A stretch of DNA of 64,000 nt, from positions 1-64,000 of the forward strand of contig NZ_JBHYFV010000015.1 of the NCBI RefSeq assembly GCF_051859345.1, in the 5' to 3' direction. The DNA is from Marivita sp051859345 (GTDB lineage Bacteria > Pseudomonadota > Alphaproteobacteria > Rhodobacterales > Rhodobacteraceae). The position numbers and the translations under genes were made by a program. Positions within the stretch are counted from its first letter, which is position 1, and every line of letters starts with the position of its first letter. Positions 1-7,607 of this stretch are shown piece after piece. The notes beneath the pieces were generated by a model. That model saw nothing but the letters and a program-made list of their open reading frames with translations. It made no database searches and had not been told where the DNA came from.

Positions 1-801
1 TGGGACGACAAGGGCAACAAGATCAGCTTTGAATGGGGTCCGGGGGCGATCTTTGGCATCCCGGTCAACGCCAATCACCAGCATTTCAACGGTTCTGGCA
101 GCGAACCGGCGCGTTATGTCGCCGTCACCAACATGCCGCCGATCATGAACGTGTTTGAAGACCCGGATTTCATCTTCGACACGGCCTACGACTTTGCCGA
201 CCGTTTCAATGGCGAACCGGAGTATTTTGCCGAAAGCAAACAGATGGACGGTTTGCTGCTCCAGACCAACTATGTCGCCGACGCGGTCAACCTGCCGCTG
301 ATCGAGGCCAAGGAACGCGGCGCGGGTGGCGGGCATATCCGCTTCCAGCTCGCCAGATGTTCGATGAACAGCCATATCAGCCAGTTCCCGGTCGGCACCT
401 ACAAGAAATGTCACCGCCACGGCCCCGGCGCGCATGTCATCATTCTGTCGGGCGAAGGCTATTCCCTCATGTGGCCCGAAGGCGCAGAGCCGCAGCGCTA
501 TGACTGGAAACCGGGCAGCATGATCGTGCCGCCGAACATGTGGTATCACCAGCACTTCAACACCGGCACCACACCTGCCCGCTATCTCGCGTTCAAATAC
601 GAAGGTGTCGCTATCCGCAACGCGCAGGGTGTGCCGAAAGCCTGGATCAGCCAGCGGATCGGCGGCGACCAGATCGACTATGCCGACGAGACAACCGAGG
701 TGCGGACCATGTTCACAGATGCCTTGGCCCAGAACGGGTTGGAGCCCAAGATGGACGTGGCATACGAGTCCGAACTCAAGGATTTGCCGCCCAAATCCTG
801 A
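1..801 (+). CDS. bicupin protein, 5' truncated by window edge
   Basis: The reading frame is open from base 1, so the gene begins upstream; 266 residues are present. The first ~45 residues hold the second motif of an N-terminal cupin (Gx5P followed by NHQHFN). A complete second cupin follows: motif 1 around GTYKKCHRHGPGAH (HxH plus a later His in place of the usual Glu) and motif 2 around VPPNMWYHQHFN. This two-barrel layout is typical of metal-dependent ring-cleaving or decarboxylating cupins, but the substrate cannot be read from sequence. It lies 76 bases before a Rieske oxygenase gene and resembles the cupins at 6331-7515, so a role in aromatic-acid turnover is inferred. The HxH...H ligand set makes metal binding likely. 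Confidence 0.75.
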   Translation, partial: WDDKGNKISFEWGPGAIFGIPVNANHQHFNGSGSEPARYVAVTNMPPIMNVFEDPDFIFDTAYDFADRFNGEPEYFAESKQMDGLLLQTNYVADAVNLPLIEAKERGAGGGHIRFQLARCSMNSHISQFPVGTYKKCHRHGPGAHVIILSGEGYSLMWPEGAEPQRYDWKPGSMIVPPNMWYHQHFNTGTTPARYLAFKYEGVAIRNAQGVPKAWISQRIGGDQIDYADETTEVRTMFTDALAQNGLEPKMDVAYESELKDLPPKS

Positions 802-877
802 CGGGCGAGACCGGAATACGCGCGAACGCTGTGACAGGGTGCGGACACCGCACCGACCGAAAAGAGGAGAAACCGCA

Positions 878-2167
878 ATGCTGCGCAAGGAAGTGAACGA
901 TCTTCTGACCCAGACCGATCCGGGTTCCGCCATGGGCGACATGTTCCGGCAATACTGGATTCCGGCCCTTCTGGCCTCGGAACTGCCCGAGGACGATGCT
1001 CCGCCGGTGCGGGTCAAATTGCTGGGCGAACGCCTGCTGGCCTTCCGCGACAGCAAGGGGCGTTATGGCCTGATCGATGAATTCTGCGCCCATCGCGGCG
1101 TGTCGCTTTGGTTCGGGCGCAATGAAGAGGGCGGCATCCGTTGCCCCTATCACGGCTGGAAATATGACCATACCGGCCAATGCGTTGAGGTGCCGTCAGA
1201 ACCCGCCGAATCCGGGTTTTGCGAAAAGATCAAGCTGACGGCCTATCCGCTGATCAAGGTGGGTGACGTGCTTTGGACCCATATGGGGGACAAGGACAAC
1301 CGCCCGCCCGAACCGCAATGGGAGTTCGCCACCGTCCCGCCCGAGCAGACCTTTACCTCCAAGCGTTGGCAGGAATGCAACTGGCTTCAGGCGATGGAAG
1401 GCGGGATCGATTCCAGCCACGTCTCTTTCCTGCATTCCGGAAGCCTCAAGACCGACCCGTTGTTCCGGGGGGCCAAGGGCAACCAGTACAACCAGAACGA
1501 CAAGAAGCCTGTCTTCGAAGTGGTCGAGGCCGATGGCGGGCTTTATATCGGCGCGCGCCGCATGGCCGAGGACAATCAGTATTACTGGCGCATCACGCCG
1601 TGGATCATGCCGTCCTTCACAATGGTGCCGCCGCGTGGCGATCACCCGATGCACGGGCATTTCTGGATTCCCATCGACGACGAGAACTGCTGGGCATGGT
1701 CTTTTGACTATCATCCGACCCGCGCCCTGTCGCCGGAAGAGCGGCAGGCGATGATCGACGGCTACGGTGTCCATAACCAGTACGAGGCACCGGGGTCTTT
1801 CCGTCCACGTCAGAACAAGGACAATGACTACCTGATGGACCGCGAAGCACAAAAGCGCGGCGAGACCTATTCCGGCGTCTGGGGCATCGCGATGCAGGAT
1901 GCCTCCTTGCAGGAAAGCATGGGGCCGATCGTGGACCGAACCAAGGAAAACCTTGTGTCGACCGACAACGGCATCATCATGGCGCGGCATCGGTTGCGCA
2001 AGGCGGTGACCGCGCTGCGGGACAAGGGCACCATGCCTCCGGGCCGCACGGTTGAACACCAGATGGTGCGCTCTGCCGCGCGGGTGCTTCCGGCGGACGA
2101 GCCGTTCAAGGATGCGATGGCCGAGGATCTGAAGGTCCAGCCCGGCGTCAAGCAGACATCGGTCTGA
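878..2167 (+). CDS. Rieske aromatic ring-hydroxylating oxygenase, alpha subunit (phthalate 4,5-dioxygenase-like)
   Basis: A 429-residue oxygenase component. The N-terminal Rieske domain has C70-x-H72 (FCAHRG) and C89-x2-H92 (CPYHGW) to ligate the 2Fe-2S cluster. The catalytic domain carries the mononuclear iron motif DxxHxxxxH (DSSHVSFLH). Length and layout match the phthalate 4,5-dioxygenase/vanillate demethylase group, which uses a separate reductase; no reductase gene is visible in this window. The start at 878 follows AGAGGAGA at a good distance; a longer upstream frame overlapping the cupin gene is unlikely. The dihydroxyphthalate decarboxylase-like gene at 8654 makes a phthalate-type aromatic acid a reasonable substrate, but this is inference. 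Confidence 0.85.
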   Translation: MLRKEVNDLLTQTDPGSAMGDMFRQYWIPALLASELPEDDAPPVRVKLLGERLLAFRDSKGRYGLIDEFCAHRGVSLWFGRNEEGGIRCPYHGWKYDHTGQCVEVPSEPAESGFCEKIKLTAYPLIKVGDVLWTHMGDKDNRPPEPQWEFATVPPEQTFTSKRWQECNWLQAMEGGIDSSHVSFLHSGSLKTDPLFRGAKGNQYNQNDKKPVFEVVEADGGLYIGARRMAEDNQYYWRITPWIMPSFTMVPPRGDHPMHGHFWIPIDDENCWAWSFDYHPTRALSPEERQAMIDGYGVHNQYEAPGSFRPRQNKDNDYLMDREAQKRGETYSGVWGIAMQDASLQESMGPIVDRTKENLVSTDNGIIMARHRLRKAVTALRDKGTMPPGRTVEHQMVRSAARVLPADEPFKDAMAEDLKVQPGVKQTSV

Positions 2168-2172
2168 CGGTC

Positions 2173-2757
2173 ATGCCGCACGATTCCGACGACATCTTCG
2201 AGGCGGACAACGCCACGCGGGCAGGGCGGGGGCCGGTCGATCATCCGACGATGCTGGGTTCCTGCGCCCGCGCCGCCACGGCAGCCGAGGCACGGTTCCG
2301 GGTGCAATACCCGAACTCGTCCACCCGAACGTCGCGGATCTTCGCGCTCGATTCGGCAGCGGCGGAGGTGATGTACGGCATCACCGAAGACCCGTGGAAC
2401 AACGCGCATTTCCTGACGCTGGCGACCATTGGCCTGGTAGACCCGGAAAAGACGGCAGCGTCGGACCTGCCATTGAGCCATCCCGACGGAACAGTGGCCG
2501 ATCTTGTACAGGAACTGGAGGGCGCGGACATTGTCGTCCTGCTTGCTACCAGCGGCGACAGTGAAGGCGCCGCCGAGGTGATCGCCCGAGAGGCGTTCGA
2601 GCGCAAGATCATGTGCGCGGGGCTGGCGCTGGCACAGGAACAGAAAGACAGGACCGTCGATGCGGTCGTGAATTCCATGCGGCGCTTCGCCTCCGTGCTG
2701 GTCGTGGCACGCGACAATGACTTCGTGCCCGCGATGCTGACGGCGTTGCGGGCATGA
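2173..2757 (+). CDS. unknown protein with a possible degenerate FtsZ/tubulin-like segment
   Basis: A 194-residue soluble protein starting 5 bases after the Rieske gene stop, so probably co-transcribed. I do not recognise the family. The stretch from about residue 113 (ELEGADIVVLLATSGDSEGA) to the C-terminus reads as alternating beta strands and helices in the order seen in FtsZ/tubulin N-domains (a GAD-I-V-V strand, small-residue turn, AA-x-VIA helix, then a final VLVVARDNDF strand), but the glycine-rich nucleotide loop GGGTGTG is absent. That resemblance is by eye only. No signal peptide or membrane segment is visible. It precedes a HupE-like metal permease, so an accessory role in metal handling is possible but unproven. 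Confidence 0.5.
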   Translation: MPHDSDDIFEADNATRAGRGPVDHPTMLGSCARAATAAEARFRVQYPNSSTRTSRIFALDSAAAEVMYGITEDPWNNAHFLTLATIGLVDPEKTAASDLPLSHPDGTVADLVQELEGADIVVLLATSGDSEGAAEVIAREAFERKIMCAGLALAQEQKDRTVDAVVNSMRRFASVLVVARDNDFVPAMLTALRA

Positions 2758-2807
2758 CCCAGAAGAAACGGGGCGATCCCGACACATTCCAACACAAGGA
2801 GAAGACC

Positions 2808-3404
2808 ATGACGAAGAAGATTTCCACGGCGGTGATCGCCGGACTTGGCGCGCTGGCGCTGGCGACCCCGGCGGCGGCACATCTGGACCCTGCGCAACAC
2901 GGATCGGTCGCCGCAGGCTTTAGCCACCCGCTGTTCGGGCTTGACCACATCCTTGCCATGGTGGCGGTCGGCCTTTGGGCGCTGATGCTGGGGGGACGCG
3001 CGCTTTGGGCGGTTCCATCGGCCTTCGCGGTGATGATGGCGGTGGGCTTTGGCCTTGCGGGAACCGGCTTTGCGCTTCCGATGGTCGAGCCGATGATCCT
3101 TGCCTCTGTGATGGTGCTCGGTCTGGTGATCGCTTTGGCGGCGCGGATGTCCACCTCTGCTGGCATGGCGATTGTCGGCCTCTTCGCGGTGTTCCACGGC
3201 TACGCACATGGCGGCGAAATGGGCGCAGCGACGCCGATGGGCTACATGCTTGGCTTCCTTGCGGGAACGGCGTTGCTGCATGGTGCCGGTCTGGCGCTGG
3301 GCTTTGGCGCGGCCCGTCTGGGTGCGCGTCACGCTTTGGTGCAGAGGATTGCCGGTGGCGCGGTTGCGATGGCTGGTGCAGGGCTTGCCTTCGGCGCGCT
3401 TTGA
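2808..3404 (+). CDS. HupE/UreJ-family membrane protein (probable Ni/Co permease)
   Basis: 198 residues. It has an N-terminal signal sequence ending near TPAAAHLDP, then HPLFGLDHILAM and VGLWALMLGG, and later HGYAHGGEMG. These His/Asp-rich motifs in hydrophobic helices define HupE/UreJ proteins, which act as nickel or cobalt secondary permeases. I place the start at 2808, preceded by AAGGAGAAGACC and giving the signal peptide, rather than the in-frame ATG at 2754 that overlaps the preceding stop. There is no hydrogenase or urease gene nearby; the neighbours are a His-tailed protein and paired half-permeases, suggesting a stand-alone metal-transport module. Confidence 0.8.
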   Translation: MTKKISTAVIAGLGALALATPAAAHLDPAQHGSVAAGFSHPLFGLDHILAMVAVGLWALMLGGRALWAVPSAFAVMMAVGFGLAGTGFALPMVEPMILASVMVLGLVIALAARMSTSAGMAIVGLFAVFHGYAHGGEMGAATPMGYMLGFLAGTALLHGAGLALGFGAARLGARHALVQRIAGGAVAMAGAGLAFGAL

Positions 3405-3418
3405 ACTGATAGAACACA

Positions 3419-3451
3419 GGCGCGGTCTTGCCGGAATGGCGGGGCCGCGCC
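3419..3451 (+). terminator. GC-rich hairpin between the HupE-like and His-tail genes
   Basis: GGCGCGG at 3419-3425 pairs with CCGCGCC at 3445-3451, followed only by CTTTACAAA. With such a weak T-run it may be a partial terminator or an mRNA-processing hairpin rather than a strong stop. Confidence 0.35.
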
Positions 3452-3470
3452 CTTTACAAAGGATAGGCCC

Positions 3471-3908
3471 ATGTGCGGTGAGATCGACGAACAGACAGAA
3501 GTCGGGCAAGATCTGAAAGAACATATGCGCGTGCTGGCGCGGGTGATGGACCTGAGCACCGGCGAAGGAATCGCGCCGCGCGGCCTGTCGGCTGAATCCG
3601 GTCGCGCCGCCTATATGGATGCCGTCTTTCGCGACGGCCTGTCCCGCGCCATGGCCGATATCGCCAGCGCCGAAGAAGACGAAACCGTCGATGCCCTTGC
3701 CGCGCAAGCCATTGCATTGGCGCGGCTTGCAGGGTTTCTGGCCGGGCAATTGCCACCCGAGGCCGACCTTTTCCGCGCCACGATCGAAGCCGTGACATCG
3801 GGTCATGCCGAACCGCGCCGAATGGCCGAAGAGCGCCGCGCGGAGCATCACGGCCATCACCATGATCACGACCATCATCACGGACACGATCACGACCACA
3901 CACACTAA
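3471..3908 (+). CDS. small protein with histidine-rich metal-binding tail
   Basis: 145 residues starting after AAAGGATAGGCCC. The first ~120 residues are mainly helical and acidic (LKEHMRVLARVMDLS, LAAQAIALARLAGFL) and match no family I recognise. The last ~25 residues are almost all His and Asp (HHGHHHDHDHHHGHDHDHTH), like the tails of nickel/zinc chaperones and ZnuA/CobW-type proteins. No signal peptide is evident, so it probably buffers metal in the cytoplasm. It lies 11 bases upstream of the half-permease pair and 66 bases after the HupE-like gene, making a metal chaperone or storage partner of those transporters the best inference. Confidence 0.7.
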   Translation: MCGEIDEQTEVGQDLKEHMRVLARVMDLSTGEGIAPRGLSAESGRAAYMDAVFRDGLSRAMADIASAEEDETVDALAAQAIALARLAGFLAGQLPPEADLFRATIEAVTSGHAEPRRMAEERRAEHHGHHHDHDHHHGHDHDHTH

Positions 3909-3919
3909 GGACTGCCCTA

Positions 3920-4537
3920 GTGCCCGCGCCGCTTGACTTCATCCACGATCCCGATTGGCGGCGCGAACTCTGGCGCGACGGGTTCGGGCGGGGATTCTGG
4001 GGATTCTTCGCCGTTGCAGCGCTGACGGGCATTGTCTGTTGGGCCATCAAGGGTCCGGAGTCCTTTCACACGGCGTTGCTACAGGACGCCTGGCTGCTGG
4101 TCGATCTGATGCCGCGTGTGATCCTGGCCCTGTCCATCGCCGCGCTGATCTGGTTTCTGCTGCCCCGAGACCGGGTGTCGGGCCTTGTCGGATCGGAAAG
4201 CGGCTTTCGCGGGTTGATCATCGCCACCGTGGCAGGGGCGATCACGCCGGGCGGGCCGTCATCGGCCTATGCGCTCTTGGCTGTTCTGGCCGCCTCGGGC
4301 GCGGATCGCGGGCCGCTGGTGGCTTATATCACTTCTTGGGCGCTTTTGGGGCTGCAACGGGTGCTGGTCTGGGATGTGCCGTTTATGGGCACTGAATTTG
4401 CCGCCTTCCGATTGCTGGTCACCCTGCCGCTGCCGGTGATCGCGGGCCTCATTGCCCGCAAGCTGCCGCTGACCTTGACGCTGCCGGGGGACACGCGCGC
4501 GACGGATGACCAGGGCGGTGACAGGTCAAAGGGATGA
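3920..4537 (+). CDS. half-size permease A, DUF318/UPF0718 (YraQ/ArsP)-like
   Basis: 205-residue hydrophobic protein read from GTG at 3920, preceded by TAAGGACTG. Signature segments are ITPGGPSSAYALLAVL, then YITSWALLGLQRVL with VPFMGTEFAAFR and a final LPLPVIAGL. The next gene has the same succession of motifs (ITSWxL...R.L...VP..G..F...R...LxLP..AG), so the two look like paralogous halves of a permease that is usually one chain of roughly 300 residues or more. The stop overlaps the start of the next gene (ATGA at 4534), so they are translationally coupled and probably form a heterodimer. The transported substrate is unknown; the His-rich upstream neighbour suggests a metal or metalloid. Confidence 0.7.
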   Translation: MPAPLDFIHDPDWRRELWRDGFGRGFWGFFAVAALTGIVCWAIKGPESFHTALLQDAWLLVDLMPRVILALSIAALIWFLLPRDRVSGLVGSESGFRGLIIATVAGAITPGGPSSAYALLAVLAASGADRGPLVAYITSWALLGLQRVLVWDVPFMGTEFAAFRLLVTLPLPVIAGLIARKLPLTLTLPGDTRATDDQGGDRSKG

Positions 4538-5052
4538 GCATCGGCGTTTCTTCTCTTCTGGTGGTGTTCATGGTGCTGCTGGCTCTGGCGGTGGCAAGGC
4601 AACAGCCCGCCGGGCCGGTTCTCAAGCGCTTTGTTGAACAGTTCTTCAAACTGGTGCCGCGAATGCTCTGCGCTCTGGTTGCGGCAGGCTTCATTGCCGA
4701 ACTGATCCCGAAACAGACGATCAGCAGCTATCTTGGCGCTGATGCCGGTCTGGCGGCCTTGCCCGTTGCGGCGGCAGTTGGCCTGATGATCCCGGCAGGT
4801 CCGGTCATCACCTTTGCCATCGCCGCAGTTTTTGCCAAGGCGGGTGCGTCCACTGCGGCCCTCATCACCTTCATCACCTCCTGGAGCCTCTTTGCCGCGC
4901 ATCGCATCCTGATCTACGAGGTTCCGCTGGTCGGCGCGTCCTTCCTGCGGATGCGGATCGTCGCGGTGCTTGCGCTGCCCTTTCTGGCCGGAGGACTGGC
5001 GATGCTGGTCGGCATGGTCACGCTTTTTGGTGCGGCGGTTCCCATCGAATGA
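4534..5052 (+). CDS. half-size permease B, DUF318/UPF0718-like, paralogue of the preceding gene
   Basis: 172 residues, hydrophobic throughout. IPAGPVITFAIAAVF corresponds to ITPGGPSSAYALLAVL of the upstream protein; TFITSWSLFAAHRILIYEVP corresponds to its YITSWALLGLQRVL...VP segment. The four-base ATGA overlaps on both sides (4534 and 5049) indicate tight coupling with the first half-permease and the MFS gene. A pair of coupled half-permeases suggests an obligate two-chain transporter, though independent function cannot be excluded. Confidence 0.7.
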   Translation: MSIGVSSLLVVFMVLLALAVARQQPAGPVLKRFVEQFFKLVPRMLCALVAAGFIAELIPKQTISSYLGADAGLAALPVAAAVGLMIPAGPVITFAIAAVFAKAGASTAALITFITSWSLFAAHRILIYEVPLVGASFLRMRIVAVLALPFLAGGLAMLVGMVTLFGAAVPIE

Positions 5053-6269
5053 GGACTGATCCCGACCGTTTTGCGGTGTTTCGACATACCGGGTTCGCCC
5101 GGTACTGGCTGGCGCTGATCCTGACCGGGTTTGCGCTTCAGATGCAGACGGTCGCCGTCGGTTGGCAGGTCTATGCCGTCACCGGTGACCCGTTCGATCT
5201 GGGCCTCATAGGCCTGTCGCAATTCGCCCCGGCTCTGGCTTTGGTTCTGGTGACCGGCACCGTGTCCGACCGGTATTCGCGGCGGCTGATCCTGGGCATC
5301 TGCCTTGCGTTGATGGCGGGTTGCGCAGGGGCGCTTCTGGTGCTGAGCATCAAGGGATTCAGCGTTGTCTGGCCGGTCTTTGTCATCCTTGCCATCTTTG
5401 GTGGTGCGCGGGCTTTCTACAACCCGGCGCGGCAGTCGATCATCCCGAACCTTGTGCCAAAACCCGAATTGTCGCGCGCTATCGCCGTGGTCAGCACGGG
5501 ACAGCAGGTATCGACCATCGGCGGACCGGCGGTTGGCGGATTGCTCTTTGGACTGGCCCCCGAGGCCGCCTATGGCGCGACCCTTGTGGCGCTGGTCGCG
5601 GCGGCGGTCTTGTTCCTGTCGATCCCGCAACCGCGTCAGATCAAATCCGGCAAGTCGGTGGACTGGCAGACGCTGAACGCGGGTTTCCGCTATATCTGGT
5701 CGGAAAAGGTGGTGCTTGGAGCGATTTCGCTCGATCTTTTCGCGGTCCTGCTAGGTGGTGCTGTCGCGCTATTGCCTGTCTATGCGGCCGATATTCTTCA
5801 GGTCGGGCCAACCGGACTTGGCTTTCTTCGCGCGGCGCAGGCGGTGGGGGCGATCTTCATGGGGGCCTGGCTGGTCTTCCGGCCAGTGCGTGATCACGCG
5901 GGCCAGACCATGCTGGCAACGGTGGTGGTGTTCGGCTTGTTGACGCTGGTCTTTGCGTTGTCCGAAACGCTCTGGCTGTCGGTTCTGGCGCTGGTGGGCA
6001 TGGGCGCGGCGGACATGATCAGCGTCAACATCCGGCAAAGCCTTGTGCAGATCTGGACACCGGATGACTTGCGGGGGCGCGTCAATGCGGTCAATCAGGT
6101 GTTCGTCGGGGCCTCGAACGAGGTCGGCGGCTTTCGCGCCGGAACCATGGCGGTGCTGATCGGGCCGGTGGCCGCTGTTGCGGTCGGCGCGGCGGGAACG
6201 GTGGCGGTGGCGGGTGCCTGGGCGGTCCTGTTCCCCGAGATGCGACGCATCCGGTCGCTGGTCCGGTAG
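5049..6269 (+). CDS. MFS transporter, EntS/MFS_3-like exporter family
   Basis: 406-residue multi-spanning protein. The N-terminus (FRHTGFARYWLALIL) and the loop GTVSDRYSRRLIL between early helices are typical of the DUF894/EntS group of major facilitator proteins; an ARAFYNPARQSIIPNLVP segment also fits this group. The start overlaps the previous stop (ATGA at 5049), so it ends the 2173-6269 transcription unit. Substrate unknown; the family includes siderophore and drug exporters. The C-terminus finishes 62 bases from the convergent cupin gene. Confidence 0.8.
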   Translation: MRTDPDRFAVFRHTGFARYWLALILTGFALQMQTVAVGWQVYAVTGDPFDLGLIGLSQFAPALALVLVTGTVSDRYSRRLILGICLALMAGCAGALLVLSIKGFSVVWPVFVILAIFGGARAFYNPARQSIIPNLVPKPELSRAIAVVSTGQQVSTIGGPAVGGLLFGLAPEAAYGATLVALVAAAVLFLSIPQPRQIKSGKSVDWQTLNAGFRYIWSEKVVLGAISLDLFAVLLGGAVALLPVYAADILQVGPTGLGFLRAAQAVGAIFMGAWLVFRPVRDHAGQTMLATVVVFGLLTLVFALSETLWLSVLALVGMGAADMISVNIRQSLVQIWTPDDLRGRVNAVNQVFVGASNEVGGFRAGTMAVLIGPVAAVAVGAAGTVAVAGAWAVLFPEMRRIRSLVR

Positions 6270-6278
6270 AACGGAAAA

Positions 6279-6300
6279 CGCCGCCCCCGAAGGCGCGGCG
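6279..6300 (-). terminator. Rho-independent terminator of the minus-strand cupin operon
   Basis: CGCCGC at 6279-6284 pairs with GCGGCG at 6295-6300. Read on the minus strand the hairpin is followed by a TTTT run, fitting a terminator for the cupin gene ending at 6331. It lies between convergent genes and may also slow plus-strand transcription from the MFS gene. Confidence 0.6.
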
Positions 6301-6330
6301 CATAACAAAACCATGCGGACGCGGGACCGG

Positions 6331-6924
6331 TCAATCGGCGGGTGGCACCCAGACATCCTCGAACCCTTCGGCGGGTTCAAGCTGGTCGAACCAATCCAGA
6401 CCGATGGCCTTCATGATGCGCGAATTGCACACGATCACCCGCGCCTCGACATCCGAGGTGTTGACCCGCTTGTGCGCCACATAGGGCGGCACGTAGATGA
6501 AATCGCCCGGACCCCAGTCATATTGCTTTGGCGTGGTGTCCCATGTCCATTCAAAGGTTTCCTTGCATTCGAACTGCACATCATAGTGCAGGTCATGCCC
6601 GGTGCCTTCGATGACAAAGGCAATCTCTTCGGTCAGGTGACGGCTGGTGCCGGTGGCCTGACCTGCGGCGATGAACTGCATGTAGATGTCGATGCAGCAT
6701 TCCTTGGTGTCCATCCGTTCGTTGATGATGTGCTTGATCAGCCCATCTGCCGACCGTTCCATGGGCATCTTGTCCCATTTCACCACATTCGTCCGATCGA
6801 CGTATTCGCGGCGGAATTTCTGGCTTTCCTCCAGCGCTTCTTTGTAGAACGACACTTCAGGCGCGCCTTGCTTGGCGCGTTGGCGTTCGATGGCGTCGGA
6901 AAAGGTGATTGCGTCGAGTCCCAT
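6331..6924 (-). CDS. cupin-domain protein
   Basis: 197 residues, start preceded by GGAGGCCTGAC. A single cupin barrel spans about residues 80-175: motif 1 around ATGTSRHLTEEIAFVIEGTG and motif 2 around WGPGDFIYVPPYVAHKRVN. The usual first HxH is reduced to a single His and only one His is seen in motif 2, so the metal site is incomplete relative to the canonical family. It lies 12 bases downstream of a second cupin gene read in the same direction; the two may form a hetero-oligomer. The neighbouring Rieske oxygenase and dihydroxyphthalate decarboxylase-like genes suggest aromatic catabolism, but no reaction can be assigned. Confidence 0.7.
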   Translation of the reverse strand: MGLDAITFSDAIERQRAKQGAPEVSFYKEALEESQKFRREYVDRTNVVKWDKMPMERSADGLIKHIINERMDTKECCIDIYMQFIAAGQATGTSRHLTEEIAFVIEGTGHDLHYDVQFECKETFEWTWDTTPKQYDWGPGDFIYVPPYVAHKRVNTSDVEARVIVCNSRIMKAIGLDWFDQLEPAEGFEDVWVPPAD

Positions 6925-6936
6925 GTCAGGCCTCCG

Positions 6937-7515
6937 TTACAGGTTCGTCGGTGGGGTGAAATCCTCTTGTCCGGGGACCGGGTCCTCGGGGGGATATTCC
7001 ACCATCTTCTGAAAGATCATGTGCATGAACAGGAAAAGCGGCTTGGCCTTGAGCACCAGAACATAGGTCTCGTCGTCGCTTTCGTTCAGGTGCTGGTGGA
7101 CGCAGGCGTTTTCGACGATCAACGCATCACCAGCTTCCCAGTTCATCCGTCGCCCATCATGGATGTCAAAGCCCTTGCCCTTGAGGACAAAGAAAACCGC
7201 CGAATTCATGTGGCCGTGGATCTGGCCATAACCTCCGGGGGCGTACACATCGACATGCGCCTCGATCGACTGTGCGATCTTGTTGGCTTGCGGGTTGATG
7301 ACCTTCTTCCCGAAGCTTTGCGGCCCGCCTTTCCACGCCATGTCAGACGTGCGGTAGACGCGCGGCTGGTTGTATAGCTCGTCCTTGAGCTGGCCGTAGG
7401 TGCCTTCCAGAGCGCGCACGAAGGTGCGTTTCTTGCTCCAGCGTTCCCACACCACCTTTTCGCGCTTGTCGCTGTTGTGACCGAGCGCGGGCTCGGTCTT
7501 GGTGTCCTCCGACAT
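6937..7515 (-). CDS. cupin-domain protein
   Basis: 192 residues from ATG 7515, chosen because GGAGGAAACGCC precedes it; the longer in-frame form from 7611 would overlap the upstream dehydrogenase stop and lacks a ribosome site. The barrel covers roughly residues 85-170: YAPGGYGQIHGHMNSAVFF gives the HxH of motif 1 and GDALIVENACVHQHLN the HxH of motif 2. It resembles the bicupin at 1-801 (shared HQH-N motif). The gene is followed closely by another cupin, with a dehydrogenase gene upstream on the same strand, forming a three-gene minus-strand operon. Confidence 0.72.
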   Translation of the reverse strand: MSEDTKTEPALGHNSDKREKVVWERWSKKRTFVRALEGTYGQLKDELYNQPRVYRTSDMAWKGGPQSFGKKVINPQANKIAQSIEAHVDVYAPGGYGQIHGHMNSAVFFVLKGKGFDIHDGRRMNWEAGDALIVENACVHQHLNESDDETYVLVLKAKPLFLFMHMIFQKMVEYPPEDPVPGQEDFTPPTNL

Positions 7516-7607
7516 GGCGTTTCCTCCGCTGAATGGCCTGTCTCGGGAAAGACTAGCGAGACGGCCTTTTCCCGTCAATGGATCGACGTTCCGTATATCG
7601 GAACATT

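Noticed and set aside
540..896. 118-codon frame overlapping the cupin and Rieske genes
   Set aside because: Out of frame with both well-supported genes and lacks any domain; shadow of GC-rich coding.
2241..3905. 554-codon minus-strand frame antisense to the unknown, HupE and His-tail genes
   Set aside because: Composed of Arg/His/Pro-rich low-complexity sequence typical of antisense GC-rich frames; opposite strand carries clear motifs and ribosome sites.
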